From Cupriavidus laharis (GTDB taxonomy: Bacteria; Pseudomonadota; Gammaproteobacteria; Burkholderiales; Burkholderiaceae): DNA of 64,000 nucleotides. Below the pieces are notes generated by a model that searched no databases, was not told the DNA's origin, and worked only from the letters and a program-made list of their open reading frames with translations. Both the position numbers and the translations under genes were made by a program. The DNA lies in assembly GCF_914271435.1 (NCBI RefSeq), contig NZ_CAJZAI010000014.1, forward strand, positions 43,735 through 107,734, in the 5' to 3' direction. Each line of letters begins with the position of its first letter. Positions within the stretch are counted from its first letter, which is position 1. This document shows, in pieces, positions 24,171-32,865 of this stretch.

Positions 24171-24740
24171 ATGAAAACACTATCCGTACGCGAACAACTG
24201 ATCGAGCACACGCTGGTGCTGATCCGTCGCCGGGGGTTCAACGGTTTCAGCTATCGCGACCTGGCCGAGCTGGTCGGCGTCAAGACCTCGAGCATTCACT
24301 ACTATTTCCCGTCCAAGGACGACCTCGTGCTTGAAGCCGTGCGCGAATACAGCGCCCGCACGCACGAACGCATCCGCGCGATCGATACCAGCCTGCCTCC
24401 TGCGGAACAGGTGCGGCAGTACCTGGAACCAATCCGCACGGGCTCCGGCACCGACCAGGTCTGCCTGGTGGGGATGCTGTCGGCCGATGTGCTGTCACTC
24501 TCCGAACCGGTGCGCGCCACCATGCGCGACTATGTCCGCATGCATGAACAATGGCTGACCGGCTTGTTCGAGCGAGCGCAGCCGTTGCGCGACACACCGT
24601 ACCCCGTACCGCCCGCGCAACTGGCCCAAGTGGTGTACGGCGCGCTTCAGAGCGGCCTGATGGCTGCGCGGCTATCCGGTACGCATGAGCGGCTGGACGC
24701 GGCCGCGGCCGTGCTGGCCGGGGTCATGCCGCAATCGTGA
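24171..24740 (+). CDS. TetR/AcrR family regulator, copy 2 (NemR-like)
   Basis: A 189-aa paralogue of tetR1. The first 62 residues differ at only six positions and the recognition helix (VGVKTSSIHYYF) is identical, so both should bind the same sites. It keeps Cys98 in DQVCLVGMLSADVLSLSEPV but lacks the other three Cys. It has an AGAGGG site and no operator of its own, so it is expressed from the cassette-2 promoter. Its 3' end overlaps the convergent hydrolase gene by 17 bp. Confidence 0.85.
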   Translation: MKTLSVREQLIEHTLVLIRRRGFNGFSYRDLAELVGVKTSSIHYYFPSKDDLVLEAVREYSARTHERIRAIDTSLPPAEQVRQYLEPIRTGSGTDQVCLVGMLSADVLSLSEPVRATMRDYVRMHEQWLTGLFERAQPLRDTPYPVPPAQLAQVVYGALQSGLMAARLSGTHERLDAAAAVLAGVMPQS

Positions 24741-25476
24741 TCTGGCGGGCCACCATGTCGCATAGCCACTCCGGGTCATCGTGCGGCAGGTCGTGGCCGG
24801 CCCATGGGTGGCGCAGCAGCGGCGCGCCCCATGCGTGCGCGAGTTGCACCGAACAGACCGGGTCGACCAGACGGTCTGCATCCGAGGCGATCAGCAATGT
24901 GGCCGGGCAGGGCGCCCGGTGTCCGGCCCGGTAACGCGCCGCCGCCAGCAGTTGCCGCAGCGCCGAGTGCCGGCTGACCGGCGCGGTCGCCGCGATCTCT
25001 TTCCATGCCTGAATGTCGGCCTCCCGAGTATCTGTCCTCGCGCAGGTAAGCCGGTGAATGGTGCGCTCGCAATAGTCCCGGTTGTCCCATGCGGCGGTCA
25101 TGCGTAGCAAGTCAGGCCAGTTGGCGGGCCGCAAGCGTTGGGTCATGGTGCTGAAGGGCCGCATGCTGGTGTTGATCAGGGCCAGCGCCGCCACCTCGTC
25201 GGGATGCTGCCGTGCCCATTCCGCCGCCACCATGGCGCCCAGCGACATCGCCAGTACCCGGCAGGGCCGCTGCCGCCCCACCCGTCGCAGACTGTGCCGC
25301 ACTGATGCGACGAGGTCCGGCACGCTCGCGGGTGACGCCTCCTGGCAAAGGCTGCCATTGCCGGGAAGGTCCAGCGCCAGCGGCGTGCCCAGGCCCGCCG
25401 CCTGCCAGCGTTGGGCCAGCGTGCCCCAGTGCCGGCTTTCCCGCGTGAGGCCGCGCAGGAATACCCAGTCCGTCAT
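24724..25476 (-). CDS. Alpha/beta fold hydrolase
   Basis: A 250-aa cytosolic hydrolase. The HG-type start is FLRGLTRESRHWG. The nucleophile elbow reads AMSLGAM (M-S-L-G in place of GxSxG's first Gly). The acid is in IASDADRLVDP and the His in WAGHDLPHDDPEW. It resembles the MhpC/BioH-like group with unknown substrate. Its ATG overlaps the TGA of the upstream carboxypeptidase gene (ATGA, 25473-25476), indicating translational coupling. Confidence 0.85.
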   Translation of the reverse strand: MTDWVFLRGLTRESRHWGTLAQRWQAAGLGTPLALDLPGNGSLCQEASPASVPDLVASVRHSLRRVGRQRPCRVLAMSLGAMVAAEWARQHPDEVAALALINTSMRPFSTMTQRLRPANWPDLLRMTAAWDNRDYCERTIHRLTCARTDTREADIQAWKEIAATAPVSRHSALRQLLAAARYRAGHRAPCPATLLIASDADRLVDPVCSVQLAHAWGAPLLRHPWAGHDLPHDDPEWLCDMVARQITIAA

Positions 25477-26495
25477 GGCTTGGGGCGCTGTCGCCAGTGC
25501 GCCTGCGCCTGTTCCTGCAACTGCGCGCGGCGTTCGCCCGTCGGCAGCCAGCGCTGCGGCGCGAAGGCGATGCGGCCAAGGAAATCGAACAGGCTCACAT
25601 GGCGGCGCAGTACCCGCGCGGTGCGGTGTGCCTTGATCGGGTTGAAGATGCCGTCGCGCGAGAAAAGCTGCCGCGGATTCTTCTTGATCCACAGCCAGGA
25701 GCCGAGCTCCAGCGTCATCGGCAGGAACAGGTTCTGGGGCGGCGCCAGGTCGTATGCGTAGTCCCACAGGTCGCCGTGCAGCAGGTACTGGTGGCTCTGC
25801 GGCTCAAAGGCGTAGCCATGGTGCGGGTGGGCCTGTTCGAACATGGTCTTGAGCAGGTACATCTCCGGCAGGTGCGGCATGGGACAGTGCGTGCGCGCGT
25901 ACGGAAACCAGATGCTGTCGCGCCAGCCGTAGCCGGAGTGGCAGTCCACCGCGAAGCTGAGCGGGCGCGACAGCAGTTCGCCTTGGACCACGCTCAGCAA
26001 GGCCTGGCTTTCCGCCTCCATGGGGTGGCCGGCCGGGCCGCGGAACCATGGCAGCCAGGCCCCGATGCGCTGGCCGCCGGCCAGGAACGGCACGCGCGCA
26101 TCGGCGTCCTGGGGGGCGTTGCGCATCAGGTCGACGCCGTTCGGGTTGGCGCGGGTGGCGGCCCACATGCCGCCCGGGTTGACGATGGGCATGAACACCA
26201 GCCGTACCGCCTGCAGTTCCTCGTGCAGCAGTTCGTCCCACTCCAGCCGGCAGAGCAACGAGCGCAGGTAGTCCAGCACGAGTTGCGTGCCGATACGCTC
26301 CAGGCCGTGGATGCCGCCGAATATGCCGATCGCCGGGGCATCCGCCGCCGTCGCCCCCACGGTGGCGGCATAGACGGAAAAGCGATGACCGCGTACCGAC
26401 GTTTCGCACACCGCGCGCGTATCCAGCATGCGGCTGCCCGCGTCCAGCAGGCCCAGCAACTGTTCGTATTCGGCAAAAGCGGTGCGCTCGCTCAT
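25473..26495 (-). CDS. M14 family zinc carboxypeptidase-like protein
   Basis: A 340-aa protein with the M14 zinc site: GGIHGLERIG supplies the His and Glu ligands and VDCHSGYG the distal His, with a possible catalytic Glu in LELGSW. No signal peptide is visible, so it is probably cytosolic. Substrates of this subgroup are unknown; peptides or amide-linked small molecules are possible. The start MSERTAF (26495) is chosen over 26534. It is the first gene of a coupled pair with the downstream hydrolase. Confidence 0.85.
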   Translation of the reverse strand: MSERTAFAEYEQLLGLLDAGSRMLDTRAVCETSVRGHRFSVYAATVGATAADAPAIGIFGGIHGLERIGTQLVLDYLRSLLCRLEWDELLHEELQAVRLVFMPIVNPGGMWAATRANPNGVDLMRNAPQDADARVPFLAGGQRIGAWLPWFRGPAGHPMEAESQALLSVVQGELLSRPLSFAVDCHSGYGWRDSIWFPYARTHCPMPHLPEMYLLKTMFEQAHPHHGYAFEPQSHQYLLHGDLWDYAYDLAPPQNLFLPMTLELGSWLWIKKNPRQLFSRDGIFNPIKAHRTARVLRRHVSLFDFLGRIAFAPQRWLPTGERRAQLQEQAQAHWRQRPKP

Positions 26496-26566
26496 GGCAC
26501 CAATATAGGCGCTGGGCGGCGGCGTGGCGGCCATGCGGCGGCCAGGCAGGGCACGCCCTGCATCAC

Positions 26567-26821
26567 TCAGGCGGCCTGTGCCTGCTGGTCAGGCGCCAGC
26601 GCTTCCACGCATTCGAGGAAGGCGCCCACCAGGCGCGTATGCCGCCGGCTTTCCAGGCAATACAGGTATTCGTGCAGGACTGGTGGACGCTGCGCGAACG
26701 GCACGATGCGCAGCGCCGGGTCGCGCGGCACCTCGCCCGCGGGCACGACGCGGGCGCCCAGGTTCTGGCGGATCGCTTCGTAGATGGCCTCGCGGCTGTC
26801 ACGGCAGTGACAGGCAGGCAA
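26567..26821 (-). pseudogene. C-terminal remnant of a LysR-type regulator
   Basis: An 84-aa frame whose sequence (AIRQNLGARVVPAGEVPRDP, then HEYLYCLESRRHTRLVGAFL) matches the end of a LysR effector domain: an LP-like strand, a right-hand strand and a final helix. The HTH and the first effector subdomain are absent, and upstream DNA leads into the cio operon end without them. I read it as a truncated gene. Confidence 0.55.
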
Positions 26822-26906
26822 CGAATCCTGATGGCAGCATTCGGATTCTTGCAGGCATTGCAGACAAGGCCGGGGGTGAAGGCGCCGGCTGTGCTGCCGC
26901 TGCGGG

Positions 26907-27050
26907 TCAGCGGTGGAAGCCGGCTCCGGCCATCAGCAGGCGCAGCAGCCAGGCCGCCGCGCCCAGGGCGGCCACGCTGGCGGCCCAGATCAGCACCAGC
27001 CAGCCGACGCGCCGCAACCAAAGCGGCATCTTGCCGGGTTGCGTGGCCAT
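26907..27050 (-). CDS. DUF2474-type small membrane subunit of the bd oxidase
   Basis: A 47-aa protein with one membrane helix (WLRRVGWLVLIWAASVAALG). It resembles the DUF2474 peptides encoded after cyanide-insensitive oxidase genes, counterparts of CydX, and probably stabilises the haem subunit. Its ATG shares one base with the cioB stop (27048-27052), so it is translationally coupled. Confidence 0.8.
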   Translation of the reverse strand: MATQPGKMPLWLRRVGWLVLIWAASVAALGAAAWLLRLLMAGAGFHR

Positions 27051-28057
27051 CAGTGGTACCCCTCGCCGTGGCGCACCTTGCCGCGGAACACGTAGTAGGC
27101 CCACACCGTGTACATCAGGATGAACGGGATGATGAACAGCGCGCCCACCAGTGCAAAGCCCTGGCTCTGCGGCGGCGCGGCGGCATCCCAGATCGAGATG
27201 CCGGGCGGGATGATGTTGGGCCAGACGCTGATGGCCAGCCCCGTATAGCCCAGGAACACCAGGCCCAGCGCGTACAGGAACGGCGCCATGTCGGGCGATT
27301 GCCGCAGGGAGCGCATCAGCCCCAGCACGCACAGCACGACCAGAAGCGGCACCGGCGAGAACCACACCAGGTTCGGCAGGCGGAACCAGCGCTCGGCGAT
27401 TTCCGGGTGCGTGAGCGGCGTCCACACGCTGATCGCCGCAATGACGGCCAGCAGCAGCCAGCCGAGCGTGCCGGTCAGCCGCACCATGCGCTGTTGCAGG
27501 CCGCCCTCGGTCTTCATGATCAGCCATGTGCTGCCGAGCACCGTGTAGGCCACCACAACGCCCACGCCGCAGAACAGCGGGAAGGGTGCCAGCCAGTCCA
27601 GCGGCCCGCCTGCAAAGCGGTGGCCTTCCATGCGGATGCCATCGATATACGCGCCCAGCGCCACGCCCTGGAAGAACGATGCCGTGAGCGAGCCGCCGAT
27701 GAAGGCCGCATCCCATACCGGGCGCTCGCGGTCATTGGCCTTGAAGCGGAACTCGAACGCCACGCCGCGGAAGATCAGGCCCAGCAGCATCAGCATGAGC
27801 GGCAGGTAGAGCGCGCTCAGCACCACCGAGTAGGCGAGCGGGAACGCCGCCAGCAGCGCAGCACCGCCAAGCACCAGCCAGGTCTCGTTGCCGTCCCAGA
27901 CGGGCGCTACCGTGTTCATCATCACGTCGCGGTCATGGCGGTCCGGCACGAACGGAAACAGCATGCCAATGCCGAGGTCGAAGCCGTCCATGACGACGTA
28001 CATCATCACGCCGAAGAAGATGATGAGAATCCAGAGAAGGGAAAGGTCGATGCCCAT
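27050..28057 (-). CDS. cioB: Cytochrome bd-type (CIO) ubiquinol oxidase subunit II
   Basis: A 335-aa inner-membrane protein with eight to nine segments. The family start LLWILIIFFGVMMYVVMDGF is followed by DLGIGML and PVWDGNETWLVLGGAALLAA. It pairs with CioA to oxidise quinol and reduce O2 to water. It begins four bases before the cioA stop region (5-bp gap) and overlaps the small subunit, so the three form one operon. Confidence 0.95.
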   Translation of the reverse strand: MGIDLSLLWILIIFFGVMMYVVMDGFDLGIGMLFPFVPDRHDRDVMMNTVAPVWDGNETWLVLGGAALLAAFPLAYSVVLSALYLPLMLMLLGLIFRGVAFEFRFKANDRERPVWDAAFIGGSLTASFFQGVALGAYIDGIRMEGHRFAGGPLDWLAPFPLFCGVGVVVAYTVLGSTWLIMKTEGGLQQRMVRLTGTLGWLLLAVIAAISVWTPLTHPEIAERWFRLPNLVWFSPVPLLVVLCVLGLMRSLRQSPDMAPFLYALGLVFLGYTGLAISVWPNIIPPGISIWDAAAPPQSQGFALVGALFIIPFILMYTVWAYYVFRGKVRHGEGYH

Positions 28058-28061
28058 GGTG

Positions 28062-29501
28062 TCAGCTCCTGCTGCGAGCGGGTTGGTTGGGCGCCATCAC
28101 TTCATCGTCCTCAATGGCGGAAAGCGGGCGTGCGGGAGTATGGCCGCGGCCGGGGCCGCCCTGCGGTTCGTGCTTGCCCTCATCGATCACCGGGCCCTTG
28201 CGCACCAGCCGCAGCATGTACGCGATACCTACGCCGAACACGAAGAAGTAGGCCACGACGAACAGGCCCAGGGTCAGTGCGAGTTCGGGGACGTCGTGCG
28301 GCGTGACCGCGTCGGCGGTGCGCTGCAGCCCGTAGACTACCCAGGGCTGCCGCCCGATCTCGGTGGTGAACCAGCCGGCCAGCAGCGCGATCAGGCCGGT
28401 TGGCCCCATCCACAGCGCCAAGCGCAGGAAGAGGCGCGACTGGAACAACCGCTCGCCGCGCCTGAGCCACAGGCTCCACAGGCCCAGCAGGATCATCAGC
28501 ACACCGAGCCCGACCATCACGCGGAACGACCAGAACAGGATGGCGGCATTGGGCCTGTCCTGCGGCGCAAATTCCTTCAGGCCTTTGATCTGGCCATCGA
28601 GGCTGTGTGTAAGGACAAGGCTGCCCAGGCGCGGAATGCCAATGGCGTAGCGTGTTTCCTCACGTTTCATGTCGGGCCAGCCGAACAGCAGCAGCGGAAA
28701 GCCCTGTTCGCCGTGGCTTTCCCAGTGCCCTTCCATGGCGGCGATCTTGGCCGGCTGGTGCTTCAGCGTGTTCAGCCCGTGCATGTCGCCGATCACGGCC
28801 TGGATTGGCGCGACGATCAGCAGCATCCACATGGCCATCGACAGCATCTTGCGGATGGCCGGGTTGTCGCGGCCGCGCAGCAGATGCCAGGCAGCCGATG
28901 CGCCGACGAACAGCGCAGTGGCCAGGAACGCGGCCACGCTCATATGCACCAGGCGGTAGGGGAACGACGGGTTGAAGATGACCTGGAACCAGTCCGTCGG
29001 CACGACGCGGCCGTTAAGGATCTCGTAGCCCTGCGGTGTCTGCATCCAGCTATTGGAGGCCAGGATCCACGTCGCGGAGATCAGCGTGCCCAGTGCCACC
29101 ATGACCGTGGCGAAGAAATGCAGCCCGGGTCCGACGCGGTTCCAGCCGAACAGCATGACGCCAAGGAAGCCCGCCTCCAGAAAGAAGGCCGTCAGCACCT
29201 CATAGGTCAGCAGCGGGCCGGTGATGCTGCCCGCGAACTCGGAGAAGAAGCTCCAGTTCGTGCCGAACTGGTACGCCATGACCAGGCCCGACACCACGCC
29301 CATGCCGAAATTGACCGCGAAGATCTTCGACCAGAAGTGGTACAGGTCCCGGTAGACCGGTTGCTGCGTGCGCAGCCAGCAGCCTTCGAGCACCGCCAGG
29401 TACGCAGCCAGCCCGATGGTGATGGCGGGAAAAAGTATGTGGAAGGAAACAGTGAAGCCGAATTGGATACGGGCGAGTTCTAGCGCGGTGAAGCCAAACA
29501 T
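28062..29501 (-). CDS. cioA: Cytochrome bd-type (CIO) ubiquinol oxidase subunit I
   Basis: A 479-aa haem-carrying subunit. Conserved parts visible: the N-terminal FHILFPAITIGLAAYLAVLE with a haem His, GxGVVSGLVMAYQFGTNWS, MxAFFLEAGFLGVMLFGWNR, and TTEIGRQPWVVYG. The quinol loop is short, as in CIO-type rather than E. coli CydAB enzymes. The start at 29501 follows ACGGAGA. Such oxidases support respiration under low O2 or with inhibited haem-copper oxidases. Confidence 0.95.
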   Translation of the reverse strand: MFGFTALELARIQFGFTVSFHILFPAITIGLAAYLAVLEGCWLRTQQPVYRDLYHFWSKIFAVNFGMGVVSGLVMAYQFGTNWSFFSEFAGSITGPLLTYEVLTAFFLEAGFLGVMLFGWNRVGPGLHFFATVMVALGTLISATWILASNSWMQTPQGYEILNGRVVPTDWFQVIFNPSFPYRLVHMSVAAFLATALFVGASAAWHLLRGRDNPAIRKMLSMAMWMLLIVAPIQAVIGDMHGLNTLKHQPAKIAAMEGHWESHGEQGFPLLLFGWPDMKREETRYAIGIPRLGSLVLTHSLDGQIKGLKEFAPQDRPNAAILFWSFRVMVGLGVLMILLGLWSLWLRRGERLFQSRLFLRLALWMGPTGLIALLAGWFTTEIGRQPWVVYGLQRTADAVTPHDVPELALTLGLFVVAYFFVFGVGIAYMLRLVRKGPVIDEGKHEPQGGPGRGHTPARPLSAIEDDEVMAPNQPARSRS

Positions 29502-29977
29502 GTCTTGTTCTCCGTGGCGCTGGCCCTTCGCACGCCGTTGACGGCGCCGCCATGCCGGGGGGCATGACAGGCTTGCCGGCAGGCGCGCCAGGGGCGCGGG
29601 CCGTTGGCGCGTGCGGTAAGCGTAGTGTACGCGGCACGCGCCGCCATGTGCCGGCAAAGGCGGAAGATGCTGCGGCGGCATATCGTCGCAGTGGGCAGGG
29701 CTGGTTTCGGGCCTTTGCCGCACGGTTTGATGCTAATGGCGGACCGTGGTGAAGAACAGAATCAGAAAGAGAGCAAAAGGCCGTATCAGATCGCGGATGA
29801 ACCTGCACTATCCCCTGACGCTTGATCGAAGCGTGGCAGAATCGTCCAGAAGATCCTTCCGACGACACCACCAAAGGCGGTCCCGGAGCGCCTGCCGGAT
29901 TGGAACGAAACGCTTTTCTTCAGGAGCGGTCGCATCAGCATCCGGGCAGTGCGGAAAGTGATCGCAAGATCAACGGA
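29502..29977. other. Intergenic stretch with a possible broken small gene
   Basis: This 476-bp gap upstream of cioA holds its promoter. On the plus strand, 29738-29827 reads MADRGEEQNQKESKRPYQIA and stops after LSPDA. One base back, a second frame continues IEAWQNRPEDPSDDTTKGGP to beyond 29950. Both halves have plausible protein-like composition, so a frameshifted hydrophilic small gene is possible, but nothing confirms it. Confidence 0.25.
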
Positions 29978-31216
29978 TCATGCCTGCTTGGCATTCAGAT
30001 GCCTGACGAGCCTGCCCAGGGTGGTTGCCTGAATCAGCAGGCTGAACACCACGACCAGGTAGGTCACGCCAATCAGCATCTCGCGGCCATGGAATTCCGG
30101 CAGCGATAGCGCCAGCGCCAATGAGATGCCTCCGCGCAGGCCACCCCAGGTCAGGATCGTGGCGGAATGCGGATTGAGCCGGCGGAAGTTCTGCAAGGCT
30201 AGCAGGGGCATGGCCACGCTGATGCCTCGCGCTGCCAGGACAACGGGAATCGCGGCCAGCCCGAGCCACACGATATGCCGCTGCAGCGACAAGGCGATGA
30301 CCTCCAGGCCGATCAGGCCGAACAGCACCAAGTTGAGCAGCTCGTCGAGCAAGCCCCAAAAATTGAACAGGTGTTCACGGGTCTTTTCCGACATGCTGAT
30401 TGTGCCGTGGTTGCCAATGACCAGGCCCATGATGACGACCGAAAGCGGCGCGGATACGTGTACGATCTCGGCCAGGCTATAGCCGCCGGTTGCCAGCGCC
30501 AGCGTGATCAGGATCTCGACCGGGTAACTGTCGATGCTGCGTAACAGCAGCGTGGCCCCATAGCCAAGCGCGGCGCCGAGTATCAGGGCGCCGAGCACTT
30601 CCCGTCCCAGCGCGAGCACCACATGCGAGGCCGAGAATTCGGTGGCGCCCGTGGCAAGTCCAAGAAGGGTCAGGAAAGCGACCACTGCAGTCCCGTCGTT
30701 GAACAGCGACTCGCCTGCGATCTTGGTTTCGAGGCTCTCCGGCGCGCCAGCGTTCTTGAGAACGCTTAGCACCGCGATCGGGTCGGTGGGCGAAATGAGC
30801 GCACCAAATACCAGGCACCACAGCAGGCTGATGGGGTGGCCCAGCCACTGCGCCACATAGTAGAAGCCGCCCCCTACGGCAGCAGTGGATATCACCACCC
30901 CCACCGTGGCCAGCAAGACGACGGCCATGCGTTGACGCTGCATGCGCGAGAGGTCGACGTGAAGCGCGCTGGCAAATAACAGGAGGCTCAGCAAGCCATG
31001 GAAGACCACGTCGGCAAAGTCGATCTGAGCCACCAGCTTGCGGGCTTGGGTAACCAACCCTGGGTGGTAGAAGCCCAGGATGGACAAGCCCAGGCAGGTC
31101 ACCAGGCCCACGGCTGTGATACCGAGGGTGTCGGGAAGCTTGATGAAGCGATAGTTGATGACCCCGAAAATGGCCACGAGGGTAAAGAGAGTCCCGATCC
31201 CTTGAAATATGGTCAT
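29978..31216 (-). CDS. CPA1-family cation:proton antiporter (NhaP-like)
   Basis: A 412-aa inner-membrane protein with about 12 segments. The ion-binding signature is present: GALISPTDPIAVLSVLKNAG and GESLFNDGTAVVAF. GGLRGGISLALALSLP is the conserved later motif. It would exchange Na+ or K+ for H+ in pH or salt homeostasis. The start at 31216 follows a GGAGAAG site, and the longer upstream frame looks non-coding. It is a single gene with no clear partner. Confidence 0.92.
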   Translation of the reverse strand: MTIFQGIGTLFTLVAIFGVINYRFIKLPDTLGITAVGLVTCLGLSILGFYHPGLVTQARKLVAQIDFADVVFHGLLSLLLFASALHVDLSRMQRQRMAVVLLATVGVVISTAAVGGGFYYVAQWLGHPISLLWCLVFGALISPTDPIAVLSVLKNAGAPESLETKIAGESLFNDGTAVVAFLTLLGLATGATEFSASHVVLALGREVLGALILGAALGYGATLLLRSIDSYPVEILITLALATGGYSLAEIVHVSAPLSVVIMGLVIGNHGTISMSEKTREHLFNFWGLLDELLNLVLFGLIGLEVIALSLQRHIVWLGLAAIPVVLAARGISVAMPLLALQNFRRLNPHSATILTWGGLRGGISLALALSLPEFHGREMLIGVTYLVVVFSLLIQATTLGRLVRHLNAKQA

Positions 31217-31443
31217 GCGGTGGTGTTCTTCTCCGGCTTCGGCAGCGCTTGCCGTACAGAATGAGCGCTTTGACACGCTGAGCGTGAACGTTGTACCGCG
31301 GTCAGCCCCGACGTCATTTGGCGTGGTGATGGTGCCGCTGCCGTTGGGGCCGACAAACTGATCAGTACGCCGGACAACGGGCCGCAGGGTGGTGGTCCCT
31401 GCGATGCTGGTCGGCCGCTGCCTGGCGCGCGCGTACGGGGCTG

Positions 31444-31472
31444 CCTGCCCGGCCATGACCCGGCCGGGCAGG
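31444..31472 (-). terminator. Strong hairpin after ilvE
   Basis: CCTGCCCGGCC and GGCCGGGCAGG form an 11-bp perfect stem around a 7-base loop, 17 bp beyond the ilvE stop. No T-run follows on the minus strand, so it is a likely but non-classical 3' end. Confidence 0.5.
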
Positions 31473-31488
31473 GTCATGGCCGCCAGGC

Positions 31489-32583
31489 TCAGGCGATGTG
31501 GTGGACCCAGCCGAAGGTGTCCGGCTCCTTACCGCGCTGGATGCCGGTCAGCAGCGTGCGGAGGCGGCGCGTGACTTCGCCTTCGCCGCCGTTGCCGATC
31601 GTGAATTCGCCGCCGGCATGGCGCACGTTGCCGATGGCAGTCACCACGGCGGCAGTGCCGCAGGCGAACGTTTCCTTGACGCGGCCGCTCGCGGCATCCG
31701 CCTGCCATGCGTCGAACGCGTACGGGGTTTCCGATACCTTGATGCCTTCGCGGCGGGCCAGTTCGATGATGGAAGCGCGCGTGATGCCCGGCAGGATCGT
31801 GCCCGACAGCGGCGGCGTCAGCAGCGAACCGTCGTCCATGACGAAGAACACGTTCATACCGCCGAGTTCCTCGATCCAGCGGTGTTCCGCGGCGTCAAGG
31901 AAGACCACCTGGTCGCAGCCTTTCTGCGATGCCTCGGTCTGCGCGATCAGGCTGGCCGCATAGTTGCCGCCGCACTTCGCCGCGCCGGTGCCGCCGGGCG
32001 CCGCGCGCGTGTACTGGTCCGACACCCACACCGTGACCGCCGACTTGCCGCCCTTGAAGTACGGACCGACCGGGCAGGCAATCACGCAGAATACATACTC
32101 GGCGGCGGCGCGCACGCCCAGGAAGTTCTCCGTGGCAAACATGAACGGGCGCAGGTACAGGCTGCCGTCGCCGCCCGGGATCCAGTCGCGGTCGATATCG
32201 ACGAGGGCCTCGACGGCGCGGAGGAAGTCGGCTTCCGGCAGGTCGGCCATCGACATGCGGGCGGCCGAGGCGCGGAAGCGCTTGGCGTTCTCCTGGGGGC
32301 GGAACAGCGAGATCTTGCCGTCGGCGCCGCGGTACGCCTTCATGCCTTCAAAGATTTCCTGCGCATAGTGCAGGACGGCACAGGCCGGATCGATCTGGAA
32401 CGGGCGGCGCGCTTCGACCTTGGCGTCATGCCAGCCGCGGCCTTCGGTCCAGCGGATCGTGACCATGTGGTCGGTGAATACGCGTCCGAAGGCGGGGTCG
32501 ACCAGCGCGGCCGTGATCTTGTCGGCCGGCGTGGGGTTGGGGTGACGTTCCACGGTGAACTGCAATTGGTTGTCAGCGCTCAT
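31489..32583 (-). CDS. ilvE: Branched-chain amino acid aminotransferase
   Basis: A 364-aa class IV PLP aminotransferase that converts Val, Leu and Ile to their 2-oxo acids with 2-oxoglutarate. Visible family blocks: HYAQEIFEGMKAYRGADGKI, LYLRPFMFATENFLGV, the KCGGNYAAS segment, ELGGMNVFF and PPLSGTILPGITR. Start MSADNQLQF at 32583; the upstream codons are not conserved-looking. It is monocistronic. A link to the valine pathway encoded further right is metabolic only. Confidence 0.94.
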   Translation of the reverse strand: MSADNQLQFTVERHPNPTPADKITAALVDPAFGRVFTDHMVTIRWTEGRGWHDAKVEARRPFQIDPACAVLHYAQEIFEGMKAYRGADGKISLFRPQENAKRFRASAARMSMADLPEADFLRAVEALVDIDRDWIPGGDGSLYLRPFMFATENFLGVRAAAEYVFCVIACPVGPYFKGGKSAVTVWVSDQYTRAAPGGTGAAKCGGNYAASLIAQTEASQKGCDQVVFLDAAEHRWIEELGGMNVFFVMDDGSLLTPPLSGTILPGITRASIIELARREGIKVSETPYAFDAWQADAASGRVKETFACGTAAVVTAIGNVRHAGGEFTIGNGGEGEVTRRLRTLLTGIQRGKEPDTFGWVHHIA

Positions 32584-32865
32584 GTTTCTGTGTCTCTTCG
32601 TCTTCGGATAGGGATTCCAGATTTCCGATGCAATGCATGCAAGGTAGTCCCGGGATGCAGTGTGGAAAGTGGCGAAATATACGCCTGTCTCCATCCCGCC
32701 CCGGCTAGACATGAAGTGTAACTCCATGGTGCGGTGCAGCATCAGGCGATTGGGGCCGATTGCAGGTGCAAAGGCCCTCGGCAGCGGCGTCGGCGCCCAG
32801 AGGCTGGCACGCCAGCCCGGCCGACGCACTTCATCCCAGGCGCATCGGGACACCAGGACGACGGA

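Larger units (their letters stand above)
21388..24740 (+). repeat. Tandem duplication of a promoter/RNA/repeat-protein/peptide/tetR cassette
   Basis: Unit 1 runs from about 21388 to 23044 and unit 2 from about 23218 to 24740, a period near 1.83 kb. The same parts occur in the same order in both. The promoter-operator, the RNA hairpins, the 40 bases before the repeat-protein start and much of the repeat gene are near-identical. The tetR genes are close in their first ~60 codons and diverge afterwards. The pattern suggests an old duplication with selection or gene conversion on the control region. Confidence 0.85.

Noticed and set aside
21388..24740. Considered the tandem cassettes as an insertion sequence or transposon
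   Set aside because: No transposase, no terminal inverted repeats and no target duplication visible. The repeats are regulatory and coding.
28652..28975. Plus-strand frames within cioA
   Set aside because: Shadows of a conserved membrane protein gene.
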